A stretch of 64,000 nt of DNA from Armillaria gallica (lineage: Eukaryota; Basidiomycota; Agaricomycetes; Agaricales; Physalacriaceae): the NCBI GenBank assembly GCA_037576215.1, contig JBANDB010000008.1, positions 3,286,001 through 3,350,000 of the forward strand, read 5' to 3'. Shown here piece after piece: positions 11,672 through 23,803 of the stretch (positions within the stretch are counted from its first letter, which is position 1; each line of letters starts with the position of its first letter). The translations under genes and the position numbers were made by a program. Under the pieces are notes generated by a model. It was not told where the DNA came from. It did not search any database and saw only the letters and a list, made by a program, of their open reading frames with translations.

Positions 11672-12253
11672 CTTGATGGGCCCTAAAAATTTTGTGTCCT
11701 TGGTCAACATCCATTCGAAAACCACGCCATCCAGCCAATTGCGACCACTAGTTCAGCATTTAACCACACAGAATCGTGGATGCAACCTCCGTGGCCCCAT
11801 TCACAGCATAAGAAAGGCAGAATGTACTCACCGAGCCTGACGACGACGAAAGATGAACTGGAGGACGAGTGAGCAGCGATATGGCACGGCCACAACTTCG
11901 GCAATCTCCGGCATTTCGGCCGGCGGCTTCTATTTTAGGTGTCACATTCCCGAACATTGCCCGAAGACTGAAATGAAAGAGCAAGTGACCTTCCTATGGC
12001 TCATCGATAACATTCAGCATCCTTGGAGAGCGGGGACGTGTGGGATTTTTCTCAAGCCTACGATAAGCACTAGAGTATGGTGCAACGGTGGCGCTAATGT
12101 ACCTCTACGATTGTAGTAAGTCTTCCGAGATGGGTTATCCTTGAAGCTGCCTTTCCTGCACCTGATATCTTCTTGAAGGTCCGGATGTATCGCAAGCAAT
12201 GTGGTACCTTTTAGTTGCCGAGAACCTCTCCATTCCAGAGATATCGGACGGAG
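11672..12253. promoter_or_regulatory. Intergenic region, eS7 promoter and CNS1 3' flank
   Basis: About 580 bases. Short open frames on both strands show no recognisable family and no convincing splice structure. It should contain the eS7 promoter and 5'-UTR intron. Confidence 0.35.
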
Positions 12254-13497
12254 CTATCTGCTCTTCTTGTAGTCGTCTACCCAGCGTTTTTCAACGTCAC
12301 CCTTCGGTAGTAAAACGAATGTCAAACATCCATCCTTCAGCTCTAGCCCGTCTATCGGCTCGCCTTCCTTCACCTTTGCAGCCGTGCAAACATCTTTCAA
12401 CGTCATCTTTTTCCAAACTCTGAGTAACCGCTTGCCGCCTTGTCATGGCGTAGATCACTATCTGTCCATCCACATACTCACCCTTTGTGTCCCATTCCGG
12501 GGGGCCCGTTTTGGGCGGAAACATTACCTTCAGATGCTCGGCAAACGGGGTATCCTCCACAAATTCAGGTACGACATCTGACGTTGCATACTGGGGATAG
12601 AGGAAAAAGACAGGAATAATGAGCGCCCTCTCTGTTGGGTCTTCTGGGTCAAAGTGCGGCGCATACGGATTTTGCGAACCGTCGGGCTTAGGCACTACCA
12701 GAATATTCCGTTCCTTAATACAGGTAAGGCCAGTTTCAGATACGCGCTACTGACTCCTACACGGCGGCCACTCACTTTGAACGCGGAGTTAATCTTGCGC
12801 TGGGCTTCCTGTTCCTTCCTCAATCCCTCTTGGCGCTCTTTCTCCTTCCTCTCCTTCTCCACTTTGATCTTAGTCGCTCGTTCCAGAACACCGCGAACGC
12901 CTTTGTTATCGACATCATACTCCAGGCATCGCGTACAGCAGTCTATTGCCTCATCTACGCGTTGGAGCGATACCAGGCCATCGCCGAGCGATAGTATGCC
13001 TTGGAGGACTTGGGGTTAAGGGTAAGAGCTTTCGAGCAGTCCTTTAGTACAGAGCCGTAGTTCTCTGTTCCTGTTTAGTTGATGGCGTTAAAAAGAAAAT
13101 CTTGGCACACACGAAGTTCTAAATTACAAGCCGCGCGATTGCAAAGTAATGCTTCCTGAAGTACAGCGTCTGTCGGCTTTGCATCGACCCCTTGACTGTA
13201 GAATCCGAGCGCTTCGCGATATCGTTTGCCCTTGAAGTACTCGTTTCCTTGTTCCTTAAAGTTCTGTGCTTGTTCTGCATAAACGTGAGTACGTGAAGAC
13301 GGAGGACGGACAGAGGATTCTCACCCACCATCCGGGGTTCCCTCGTAAGCCAGCTCTTGAAGTGCCGCGATCGCTACATCGTCTGTGTCTTGAGGTAAAC
13401 TTTTCATAAAAAGCGGAACAGAATCCAGCTCCGCCAGCTTTTCCTCGACATTTCTGTGCAGAGGTTGAGGACCAACGATTTCCGTAATTTGTGTCAT
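12254..13497 (-). CDS. CNS1: TPR-containing Hsp90 co-chaperone CNS1/TTC4
   Basis: This co-chaperone of Hsp90/Hsp70 also acts in elongation-factor maturation in yeast. The start is at 13495-13497 (MTQITEIVGPQPLHRNVEEK). TPR segments follow: NFKEQGNEYFKGKRYREALG, ALLCNRAACNLELQNYGSVL and SSKAYYRSAMALVSLQRVDE. Next is a charged helix (ERKEKERQEGLRKEQEAQRK) and the C-terminal wheel domain: GSQNPYAPHFDPEDPTERAL, IIPVFFLYPQYATSDVV and GEYVDGQIVIYAMT. The tail KMTLKDVCTAAKVKEGEPID and CLTFVLLPKGDVEKRWVDDY is in a different frame, so one or two bases are wrong near 12431-12445. Stop at 12254-12256 after KKSR. It is divergent from the unknown gene at 13693, with 195 bases between. Confidence 0.9.
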
Positions 13498-13692
13498 GGA
13501 AGGCGAAAGAAAAACATATCCGTATCGATACAAATCAGTATGACGTCACGTGTCTTCTCTTCGTTTCCTGCACTTTCAAGAATCAATTCACGTCGACCAG
13601 ACCGAAGGAGGACAACTGTACTGCTTGAAGCAAGACTGGAAAATCGCCAAAATCGCGTTCAGTACCACTACCGTGGAGGGGGATAAGTCAAC

Positions 13693-14525
13693 ATGCAGTC
13701 TATGCACATATTTGCGGTACGTCCCCTCATTGTCCCGTTGGCTCTGCTGCTTATCGCTTGTAGGAAAATACATACAGCGGTATTACCATCAGAACCAAGG
13801 ACCCACAATCAGAAGCCCCATTCCCTCCCCAAACTCCATATTCATACGTAGAATTATCAAAACGGTAGGAAATACCGTCCTCAAGGACTTTTGGGAGCTG
13901 CTGTTAATGCAAAGCGTGTTCAACGCCAAGTCACCAGCACCACTGAATGAGACGGACATGATGTTTTACAGAGTGCTGAAGAAGGGAGATGTGTATCGAG
14001 AATCCAGTGAGTCCACTCCGCGTCTGTCTGGTTATTTTAATTAACCCATGTTCCTTTAGCCGAGAAGACGATGCACGCCCTGGAAGTTGGAAAGATTGAA
14101 GTAACCCAGGCAGAAGTGGACAGATGGAAACTGCCAATATCTGCGGGACGCCGTATACCCATTTCCGAGGGTCTTATTTCGAGATGGCGCGTATTCCTTG
14201 AAGAAGACTACCCCTGGGCTCCAGAGTATATAGCTCAATTGGTTTCTGAGTATTCGGAACCCGATACACCTGGTAAGCATCATTAATTACATACATCACA
14301 GTTCCTTCTCAACAGATTCCAGAAAACATCCACGTTGGCTTCACAGTAGGTCTGCAGCCTCTCCTCGATGCAGTCTCCAACTCCGATTTCTCTCCTTCGG
14401 TACAAGAGGGACTGCACAAGTTTCTCAGAATGAATCGGACAAAGTTCCTCGATGAGTTTGTCGTTGAGGTGGAAGATGAGCCGTGGATGCCTCCATCTCT
14501 TACGGGCCTGTTTGGATTGTATTGA
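13693..14525 (+). CDS. Hypothetical protein, not recognised
   Basis: I do not recognise this family. A splice model with short introns gives a product of about 230 residues. Exon 1 is MQSMHIFA (13693-13716). An intron to 13763 leads to ENTYSGITIRTKDPQSEAPF and a stretch rich in Pro and Tyr. A further intron ends at about 13917, then VFNAKSPAPLNETDMMFYRV with LKKGDVYRES. After the intron near 14010-14059: EKTMHALEVGKIEVTQAEVD, RWRVFLEEDYPWAPEYIAQL. The last exon is IPENIHVGFTVGLQPLLDAV, FLRMNRTKFLDEFVVEVEDE and TGLFGLY with the stop at 14523-14525. The protein is acidic toward the C-terminus, with no transmembrane segment or signal peptide. Existence is supported by consistent splicing and coding-like residues; function is unknown. 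Confidence 0.6.
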
Positions 14526-15052
14526 TGTGTAAAGTCGCGATTGGGCTCCTTGACGCGCGCGATCGCGTGTTATTAGGGACGACAGCTTCCACCGCGCTTT
14601 CTCCACATGGGGATAGAACAAGATGGATGGGTTGAGGTCGTTCGGAACAGACGAGGCTGTATAGAGGATACGCATGGCCTATGATCGATTCATAGAGGCC
14701 GTAGCAGTGAGTACCTCCTGGTTCTGGTTTTGCCGAAGAACAGTTTCTGGTTTGGCTTTGCACTGAGGGTATTTATATTATTATAGATCGGTTGTATAAT
14801 TCATTACCTTGCTGGAAAGCAAAATTTCACCGTCCCCTCTCCCTTCTAGTTTCTTGCGATGAGTAAACATAGGAAAGATGTTTTCTGAGTATAAAACGTG
14901 AATGCCGACAAAAGAAAGTCATAGCCTAGCCAGTCCAGCTCACTCGCGGAACTCATATTTGAACACCACAATATTCAGTCACAGGTGCGTTAGGGTAGAC
15001 TCTTACTTTCACTGCCAGCTCCTATTATATAATCCTTTTGCCTCTTACTACC
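14526..15052. promoter_or_regulatory. Intergenic region upstream of novel-family copy 1
   Basis: About 530 bases, AT-rich around 14770-14830. The minus-strand open frames here are shadows. The last 20 bases before the copy 1 ATG (cctcttactacc) resemble those before copy 2 (cctcttacaatgg), suggesting the duplicated unit extends slightly upstream of the coding region. Confidence 0.4.
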
Positions 15053-15874
15053 ATGGGCGACCGATACGATGTACCATCCCAAAGACTCCATGCAAGTATC
15101 CTATTCACCCGTGCCGCTATTCCCCATGTCATTTGGGGCCAAGATGCAGTACATTTAAGCCTTAGTGGGGCATTCTTTTTCTTTACCGATCTGGATCTCC
15201 AGATCCTCCTTCCGCCGTCAAGGATTCAACAAGCCGTAAAGCTCCTAGCTCCGACATATTCTATCATGAGCCACAAAGAGATTGACGACGAGAACAAAGC
15301 GCATTCTGACTCCGAAGAGGAAGCTTATGTCGACTACACTCACGCGTTCCGTGATTATCCCGACGACTTTGCGCGGCTCAAATTAATGCAACGGGATACC
15401 AAGGCTGATCTCTCTCACGTCCTCCTTATATCTAATACTATTTTCGACTACCCTCTCCATGACATCGTCCAAAAACGTTTCCCTCTCTGCCCGGAGCTCC
15501 CATTCCCATCGGTGCCAGCCCTCATCCGTATCATGCCTGTTCTCATGCAGAAACGAATCGACATGGATTTTTCTGTCCAAAACTTTTCCTTTATCTCGTC
15601 GTGCCGCTTATTATTAGAGGCAGCCATCGATAACTCTTTCCCAAAAGAACTGAAAGAAGAGTTTGACGATGGGGATCAGTTGCCGACGAGGCTGAAGGAG
15701 ATGATGAGTAGCCTCGATGAGCGTCAGAGGGGTTGGATATATGATCTTTTTCTCATAGAAGGGGAGCCTGGTGGTTCTGATTCCGACGAGGGGGTCTGGG
15801 ACACCCTCTTTCCCCACTGTTCACCTTTGATCACAGAGTCAGACTCTCAAGATCTCATAGCTGCTCACCTTTGA
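15053..15874 (+). CDS. Novel intronless family, copy 1 (degenerate nucleotidyltransferase-like)
   Basis: A single-exon gene of about 273 codons; homologous copies lie at 47356 and 56440 in this window. Conserved core: ASILFTRAAIPHVIWGQDAV, DLDLQILLPPSRIQQAVKLL, YVDYTHAFRDYPDDFARLKL and VLLISNTIFDYPLHDIV. Next are a Pro/Leu-rich middle with PFPSVPALIRIMPVLMQKRI and a C-terminal part with KELKEEFDDGDQLPTRLKEM and SLDERQRGWIYDLFL, then an acidic Ser-rich tail. The N-terminal pattern (a helix ending A.IPHV.WG, then a DLDLQIL.P strand) resembles the first motifs of minimal nucleotidyltransferases (AGI..V..GG and D.D..). The GG/GS signature and second Asp are changed, so catalysis is doubtful. That fold assignment is inference. 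Copy 1 is the most divergent of the three and lacks the long SDES tail. No introns, unlike most neighbours. Confidence 0.8.
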   Translation: MGDRYDVPSQRLHASILFTRAAIPHVIWGQDAVHLSLSGAFFFFTDLDLQILLPPSRIQQAVKLLAPTYSIMSHKEIDDENKAHSDSEEEAYVDYTHAFRDYPDDFARLKLMQRDTKADLSHVLLISNTIFDYPLHDIVQKRFPLCPELPFPSVPALIRIMPVLMQKRIDMDFSVQNFSFISSCRLLLEAAIDNSFPKELKEEFDDGDQLPTRLKEMMSSLDERQRGWIYDLFLIEGEPGGSDSDEGVWDTLFPHCSPLITESDSQDLIAAHL

Positions 15875-16275
15875 ATGCAAGTAACCCTCAGAACGATAAT
15901 ATTGATAATGTTTCCCGCTGAACTTTATTTTAGTGAAGTTCCAATGTATAGTTAGTTGTATATGCCTGATCATGATACGAGTAATAATATTAGTGTGACA
16001 TAGTGTAAAGCCACCCAGTTCGTTTTCCTGATAACTTGGCCCCAAAATACTACCGTTTTCTTCGGTACACTTTTCTACCTTCGTCTGCTGTGCCCTTGAA
16101 ATCCTTCTGGTGACTTTATTGTCGAGACTCGAGGCGAGTCGTATAAGCTGTGTCCTCAATTGTTCTTGTGTGCCATGCGGCTCCGTAGACAACAAACGTC
16201 AACATAGCATTCGCGCACATTTCTCTCTTGACCCATTCTTTTATAAGTCTCCCTGGAATACTCCAATTCGGGGCA
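15875..16275. promoter_or_regulatory. Intergenic region between family copy 1 and THO2
   Basis: About 400 bases, AT-rich in the first half. No coding sequence was recognised. It should contain the THO2 promoter. Confidence 0.35.
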
Positions 16276-19200
16276 ATGAACGGTGTTACCGTGGTCAACA
16301 CCTGTCTGCCCAGATGGTCGAAAGGAGGTGAATCGGAATGGTGCGTTCGGCTTTTCTACACAATGACGCCACTTAACTTGAGTTCAGTCGGGCATTCCTT
16401 GTTCCACTTCATTCCACCCCTCCGAATCCGAACGTCCTCGACGACATCTTCACCGCCTACCAGACCCTTCTCTTCTCGACTCTCTCGTCTTGGACCAGTA
16501 AAGGAAGCTTGACACCCGATGCTTTTGTTGCTTTTGTCCAGTCTGTACTCAATAGTCTCCCTTCCTCTTCCTCGTCCTCGACAACTACTTCATCCAATAC
16601 TGCCCTTTTTAAGGAGCAAGTGGTCGATATCATATGGACCGTTGACACCGAATTGGATGAAATCGTGGCTGACGCGAAGGTGACCATAGCAAAAAGTGGC
16701 GCCCAAGAATCACCCAGTGACAAGCCTGTGCTGTCAAAGGCGAAGAAAGCAAAACAGGACGCCGAAGCTGATAAGGATAGGGTAATTTTCATCGTCAAAC
16801 AGTTCATGGTGAGTTGCACGCGACCTATGCCATGCTGTGTTCACGCCCTCTCTAGAACCTTGGCATCATCTCGCCCGCGATTGCTCGAGAAAGATTGGAT
16901 TCCTCAATTTTGGCCAATGTTGGGATATTCGCAGACAAAATAACGTTAGACAAAAGAGATATTCGAACTCGAACAGGATTATTGTGCGTGGTTCTTCGAA
17001 TGGATGCGACAGGATGACAGACATCTTCCCGTCCAGCTTCAAACAGAACAAGTTCAATCTTCTCCGGGAGCAGTCTGAGGGATACAGCAAGCTTACTACC
17101 GAACTTACGAGTAACCTTGGTCCCGCGCATTCGTCCTCTAACGGCCGGCCAACCGAGCCTTGGTCTGTCATCGAAGAACGCGCGCGACCTGTTTGGGAAA
17201 AGATCACTAGCCTTATTGGCTACTTTGATCTGGATCCTATACGCGCGTTAGATATCATTTTAGACGTTCTGAGCACCCACCTCGCCACACACTACACTTT
17301 CTTCATCGCCTTGCTCTCATTTCTCCTTGGGCTGGCTCTTATCGAAAACATGCCAAAGAGACGCCCATGTCTGTAGACGAGTCGAAAGTCGTTATAAAGG
17401 CAAGACCCTTCATCAAGTCCTCTCGTTGGCCGATCCCAGGGATAATTCTGAGACACCGTCGGCGAGCCAGAAACCGTCTGTGCTAGCCCAAGTTCTGGGT
17501 TTCAAATTCGTCTACTACAGTGTACGCACAAATCTTTGTGAACCTCTTTTTGAATGAACTGAACGACTTGTCCAGGGACCCGATGTTTCTGAGCCGACAC
17601 CAAGAAGTTTATATCTGACGGCTGCTCTCCTAATACGCGAAAAATTCATCGTGCTAGAAGATCTGTATCCGCATGTCAGTTCTTGACTTGACCTTGGCTT
17701 CAACATTATACTGACGGATTTCAAAGTTGTCTCTCTCCGACGCAGACATGGAGCAGTCGCACCAGGCATATTTGGCCGACATTAAATCCAGAATAGCTGC
17801 CGCAAAAATCAGTCAGCTAGCGATGGCCGCCCCGTTGGAGTCTACACCGTCGTCATCTAAAGCCAAAGCTTCGACCCCCGCAGAACAGAAACATGAGAAC
17901 GAATTCAAGGACCGGTACACTCAGAAAAGTGGTATGATCGCGGCTCTATTGGCCGTAGGTGCCATCAAGCCTGCGCTTTGGCTGTTGTCCAAATTCCCTT
18001 GGATGGTGAATGCACAACCTGAAATAGCCGATCTCATGATCCGTATCATGAAGCTATCTATCCAACCGCTCTACGATTCCATCTTGGTCACCAAGGAACG
18101 GAATCCGAGTTTTTTACAGCCTAGGGCCCGCTATGGGACGACTGGTGTTACTCAACCACCGCCACGGAAGCAAGTACTGACTCTGTGGGCTCCAACACCG
18201 CCCTGTTCAGCTACGACGGAATTTGTTTTCTTTTTTCCAGACTGGTCTGAGCAGGTTCCCATATGTTCTACGCCGGATGATTTGGTGGACGTTATCGAGC
18301 CGCTGATGCGTTTCATCGGATTACACGTTTCTCGTGACACCATTTTCTTGACCAAGTTCCTAAGGCTTGGAAGGACCCAGTTACAGACTACGGTAGGAGC
18401 CTCGTTTATCTGACAGTTCTCTGCGCTGACATACAAATTACCATTTGTGTAGGTTGAAGTAGATCCCGTCACCAAAAAACCGCTAGGAGAGCCTGACCAC
18501 GATAATCCTATACGTGTATTTTGGTTCAAGGTGTTGCGCATGTATCTTCTACCGGCGCTTACACTTATTCGCGGGAATGCTGTTTGCACCGTCGAAGTTT
18601 GGAACATCATTCGACAGTACGAAACAACGGCACGGTGGCGTCTGTACGGGGAGTGGAAATCTCATATATACGATTCCCACCCGGAACTTGGTGTACGTAG
18701 GGTTGAAGCTGACAGGGAGTCGAAGGGGATACTACGACGCCTTTCTCATAACACCATCGATTCATTATCTGGCACGGTGGCGAAACTTGCGCACTCCAAC
18801 CCTTGCATCTTCTTTATCAACGCGGTGAATCAGATCATGGCCTATGACAACCTGGCTAGTGTCGTCATCCAAGCTCTGCGGTTCGTGACCAACATGGGCT
18901 TCGACGTGTTGGTTTTCATCATCCTCGACGCCCTCTCCAATCAGAAGAAAGAGCGCGTCAAGGACGATGGTGTTAACACCAGCGATTGGCTACAAAGTGC
19001 GTGCGGGGATTATGGTACAAGAAAGCCTTCTGACTGCATCAATAGGCTTGGCCTCATTCACCGGAATGTTGTTCAGACGTTACAGTGCCGATCTCACGCC
19101 TGTCTTGAAGTATATCGTACATCAGCTTCAAAACGGGATGACATCAGAAATCGTTGTCCTTCGAGAGCTGATATGGAAGATGGCGGGCGTCGAACCGCTG

Positions 19201-22200
19201 CCTAGCCTGTCTGACTCCCAGATAATGGCTATGGCGGGCGGACCCGCGTTGCGCATAGAAGCTATTGCATCAGTCACCCGTGGTGCGAGGCTTGATCCCG
19301 CCGAGGCTAGTTTGAAGGGACCATCTAGACTTGGCAAGACTCTGGTGGATTCCGGTTTAGCTCTCCCGCTTTTGATACAGGTAGCTCAGCAGCGACAATC
19401 GTCAATCTACAAGGCTCCCGATGCACATCTAAAGTCCCTAGCCAGTCTGTATGACACGGTACGTCAGCATGGCATGGTACTTTGGAATTTGTTCAATACT
19501 CATGTACTGTCTTCAGACTCATGGTGTGCTGCTTCAGTATCTGGAGCTTCTGACATCGCCATCTGTTGTACCGGCTGAAGACTACGCAAACAAGATAATA
19601 CCTCCCATCAGAGAACTGGGCGAGAAGTATGGGATCTGTGCCCCGATATGCATGCAAATTCTCAGACCTGTGCTCCATGATGCACTTCTGGTTCGTTATT
19701 CATATTTTACTCTTCTGCTGTGTATTGAGACTGGGGTGGCAGAAAACGGCATTGGCTAAGGATGAACAAAATCGACTTGCTAGCGAGGAAGCAGAGAAAC
19801 GGCTGAAGGCTGCTCTTACGGCTAAGCGTGAACCGTCGGCAGCAGTCTCCCGGGTTGCGTCACCGGCGGTAATTTCAACCAACCCTTCTGAGGCGATTGA
19901 TGAAGCCAAAGCGGAGTCTGGCAATGATGACGTTGCCATGGAAGTTGAACCGGCAGTTACATCTATAGCATCTGAGGTTCGTTGTACGTTCTTGTTGTTG
20001 TACTGTGATTTGATAACATCTTTTCTGACAGAGCCCATGGGTTCCCGAACTGGCCGCATTATTCGATGACGTGAAGCGTATCGCCCCTGAACGTGCTATC
20101 AATACCATTGGGTAAGTGAGGGTTTTCTCCTCATGACAGAGGTTGAATGAACGCTTCCAGACCTGGTTTCTATTTGACGTTTTGGCAACTCTCTACTTAT
20201 GATCTGTCGCCGCCTATGGCTAAATATGACGAAGAAGGAGCTGCATTGCGAGCCCTCAGTCGTCAAGAGGATTCCAGATATGTGGCTGCAGATCGTTCCG
20301 CGGATCGCCAGAAACGTCTGACAGCTGCAGCCCACCGCTCGAAACGAGATCGATACAATCAGCTAGTAAACACTTTGAACCGGGAACTGAAGCAACAGAT
20401 TATATCCAGGGAATACACCCAGAAGCGCTTGGCTCAAGAAAAGCAGTACTGGTTCGCTCATTGTAAGTTCACGGTTGTCGAATATGCTCTTCGGCCTGTC
20501 TCAAGTTCAAGTAGTGTCAAGCAAACGAAATCTTGCTCTTGTGGAAGCGATGCTAGAGCACTGCATTTACCCACGCTGCCTATTGTCTCCCATGGATGCT
20601 GATTACACGGCTCAAATGATTAGGCTTTTGCATACCCAAGGCACTCCAGGCTTCCAAACAATTGTTTGCTACAACCTGGTTCGTTCGCAGCATCTTGTAA
20701 CATCGTCCTGTATTGATCCGACCTTAGTTACTCAGCGACGACGTGAAGGTTGTTCTCTTCTCTTGCAGTGAATACGAAGCGCGTAATTACGGTAAGCCCC
20801 GAAGCGTTCAGTAGCGGCGTTTGCTTACCACCCGTCCAACAGGCCGGTTCCTCCATGCTATCTTGACGGACCTTTACAAGTGGCACTCCGATGAACAAAC
20901 CTGGTTATCGGACAACCGGTCGACAGTGAAAGGAAAGACTGTAATTCATCCGGGCTTTCAAAATCGTCCTGGGCAAACTGGCCATATATCGCACCTGGAA
21001 TTTCAAAAGTTATTGAGAAAATGGCATATGAAACTGGTCGGGGTATGTTTTGTTCACCATTTTCCCTAAAAGCCAGCCAGCTAATAGCGTCATGTTCAGG
21101 CCTTCATCGATTCCATAGAAACCGGAGAATTCATGCATGTATACAACGCTATCCTGGTCCTGAAGGAGATTCTGCCGGTGTTCCCTCTATCGACAGTTGC
21201 TACTCACGGCGGTGTGAAGCTGAACCATGCCATGGAGAAATTCCTTGAAAACGAGAAGCGTGGAGACTTGATGATTCTTGGCCGAGCGTGAGAGCACATT
21301 ATGACTTCTTGCGACATGAACAATTCTAATTCCCCGTAGTTACGCTGCAACTCTGAAGAAAAGAGAGCCATTCTGGATGCCACCTAAGGCTCCGCCTCCC
21401 AAGGTATTTCCTTCCTAATTCTAGCAATATTGGCATTCATATGCTTCGGATATAGCCCAATGGTACAACGGCACCTGTCAAGGCACCTTCCAACAACGCT
21501 GCTCCAGACAAACCTCGAAGTGTTGTACCTCCGACCGGTCCGAGTGCTCAATCGACAACTAATGGAGAAATAAGACGTTCTAATTCTCAAACCTCGTCGA
21601 CACCCTCTGCTCCACGAGCTCACGCTGGCAATGGCGCGACAGAAAAGTCCGCAAGTAACTCAACATCAACCAAATTGACAATAGAACAGTATGTCACCTA
21701 ATAATTTCTCCAGGGATCAAACCTTTGTTAATGCTGTTTTTTCAGTGATAAACGACCTCCTGTCGTCAGGCGAGTCGCGCGTGACTCTGGTAATGAATCC
21801 CCTCGACCGTCTGTTGTTGATACTCTCGGCAAACCAGGTGCGCAAACTGGTCGCGTCACGCCTACAGGACCTGCACCATCCAAAGAGGACACAATGCTTT
21901 CTCGACGTTCTCAGCCTCCGTCGCGACATGACAGCCCCGTTGTTACCACTGACCTCCCACTTTCTCCTCACCCTGCTGCCAGGGAAGCAGGTCAGACAAC
22001 CGCGAATCCAGCCCTTGGGAAGGAACCTCCCCAGTCTCCTCGAAGTCATCGCGCAGGAGATGATAAAGTCAACAAAATCGATATTCAGCCTACCATGCCT
22101 CCTCCATCCGTGCCCAGTCAAACTCTTCCCGCCCAAGAGTTTAGAACCGCGAAACAGTCTCGGGGCGAGGATAGAAATGCCAGGCCCGTAGTTGAATCTC

Positions 22201-23599
22201 GGAGTCGTAACGGGTCAGCGGCGCCATCTCCTCGCCATCGTTCTACCTCTCCGCCTAGTGGGCCAGGTACGCGAAATTCTAGCGCTGATAGCCGGACAAG
22301 CAGGACCCGTTCTGACAGAAGGCCAGCTGATGGTGATGAGAAAAAGGTTGACAGAGAAAGCCGTGAAACACGAGAGCCGGGCCCTCCTACCCGTCGCGAC
22401 AGTATTACGCATACTCGCAGTGAACGAGCCGGTCGGGAGCGTACCTCGACACGTGAGGGTGACAAAGACGGAGAGAGAGAGAAAGATCGTGACCGCGAGC
22501 GAGACAGAGGGCGCGATAGGCATGAGAGAGAGCGCGACAAGGACCGGGACAGAGACAGGGGGGAGAGGGACAGGGAGAGAGGGAGAGACCGAGATCGTGA
22601 CAGAGAAAGAGACCGAGACCGTCACCGGAGAGGTGGAGATGACAAGGAACGTGACCGTGAGAGGAAGGAGCGCGACAGCCACAATCGTGGTCCCAGCGCG
22701 ACCGTTCCATCACCTTCAGAAACAACACGACCGGGTCGAAGTCAAGCTGAAGACAATCTTGGCAAAAGGAGGAGGGGTGAGGAGGAGGTAAGATTAACTC
22801 CCGTTAATATTTCGTCGACGCTCAATTTTTTCTAGGCTGAACGAACGCTGAAGCGTGGTTCACATAAGGAGGGTCATGACCGAGCGAGACGTACTGAAAA
22901 GTATGGCCGTGAATGGGACAGAGTCCGGAGGAAAGACGTGGCACCGTCCGATACTGACGGCCGTGATGCTGGTAATGCTGAGAAGGTACGTCTCCCTGCC
23001 TTCTGATGCCCGCACTTTATTTATTCTGCGCAGAATAGTGACAAACGACCCCCGCCTGAGGCACCATCATCTCTGACGAAAGTTCTACCTCCATCCACTC
23101 CTTCGGCGCCCAGGGCGATGCACCCGACTCCGAACTCAGATCCTCCCAGAAAACCTGAAACCAATGCGGGACGTGATCGTCATCGTGATCATCACAACTC
23201 TCCCCCTCCGCGTAGTTTTTCCGGTTCTGGCACGAGCAATGTGGTGGTGCCTCCCGAGAATCCCTCCCAGAACGTAGGAGGGAGCTTACGGGATCGCATA
23301 AGTGACAAGGGTTCCACAGCTCTTTCCCCGTCGTACTCAGGCAGACCTGAGCGGGACGAAGATGATCGTGACGGTAGAAAGCGGACGATATCAGGTCAGT
23401 GTTCTAGACGATCTTTGTGCCTCGCGCTAACATATAATTGATATCAGATCGCGATGATACGGGCGCGGAGTCGTTGGAGCCAACAATAAAACGCGCAAAA
23501 CTGATCAGGGACCGGACACGATACAGCCGGCAAAATAATCCGGCCAAAGATTATTTACTGGGCGACAACACACGACGCGGCGGCGGAGGTCGACGGTAA
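16276..23599 (+). CDS. THO2: THO complex subunit 2 (THO2), mRNA export
   Basis: This is the scaffold subunit of the nuclear THO/TREX complex that couples transcription to mRNP packaging and export. The start at 16276 (MNGVTVVNTCLPRWSKGGES) is spliced near 16340-16386 to RAFLVPLHSTPPNPNVLDD. Recognisable THO2 blocks: MIAALLAVGAIKPALWLLSK; EVWNIIRQYETTARWRLYGE; GILRRLSHNTIDSLSGTVAK with LAHSNPCIFFINAVNQIMAY; FTGMLFRRYSADLTPVLKYI; and LIWKMAGVEPLPSLSDSQIM. From about 21,400 the protein turns into a Ser/Pro-rich tail and then a long Arg/Asp/Glu-alternating stretch (22,440-22,680, RDRERDRGRDRHERERDKDR type). The end is TRRGGGGRR with TAA at 23597-23599. There are many short introns. The frame appears broken near 17,310-17,335 (ISPWAGSYRKHAKET is out of frame with its flanks) and near 17,395. 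Largest gene in the window. Confidence 0.9.
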
Positions 23600-23803
23600 C
23601 TTACATAACATAGTCGAATTGGTCTACAATAATAGCATGTACCATAGTGCATTTACTGTATTTATGTATAAATCTGTAGAACTACATAATCTCACACTCC
23701 TCCTTTACCCTCGCTGTTGAATATGAGGGAGGTATCCAATTACTGCAATGTGAATTATACAGAGTTGAATCGGTATTGATAAAAAAAGACGTCTGATAGT
23801 TTC

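Noticed and set aside
22118..22728. Long minus-strand open frames opposite the THO2 Arg-rich tract
   Set aside because: Low-complexity R/D/E codons give open antisense frames by composition; no independent signal.
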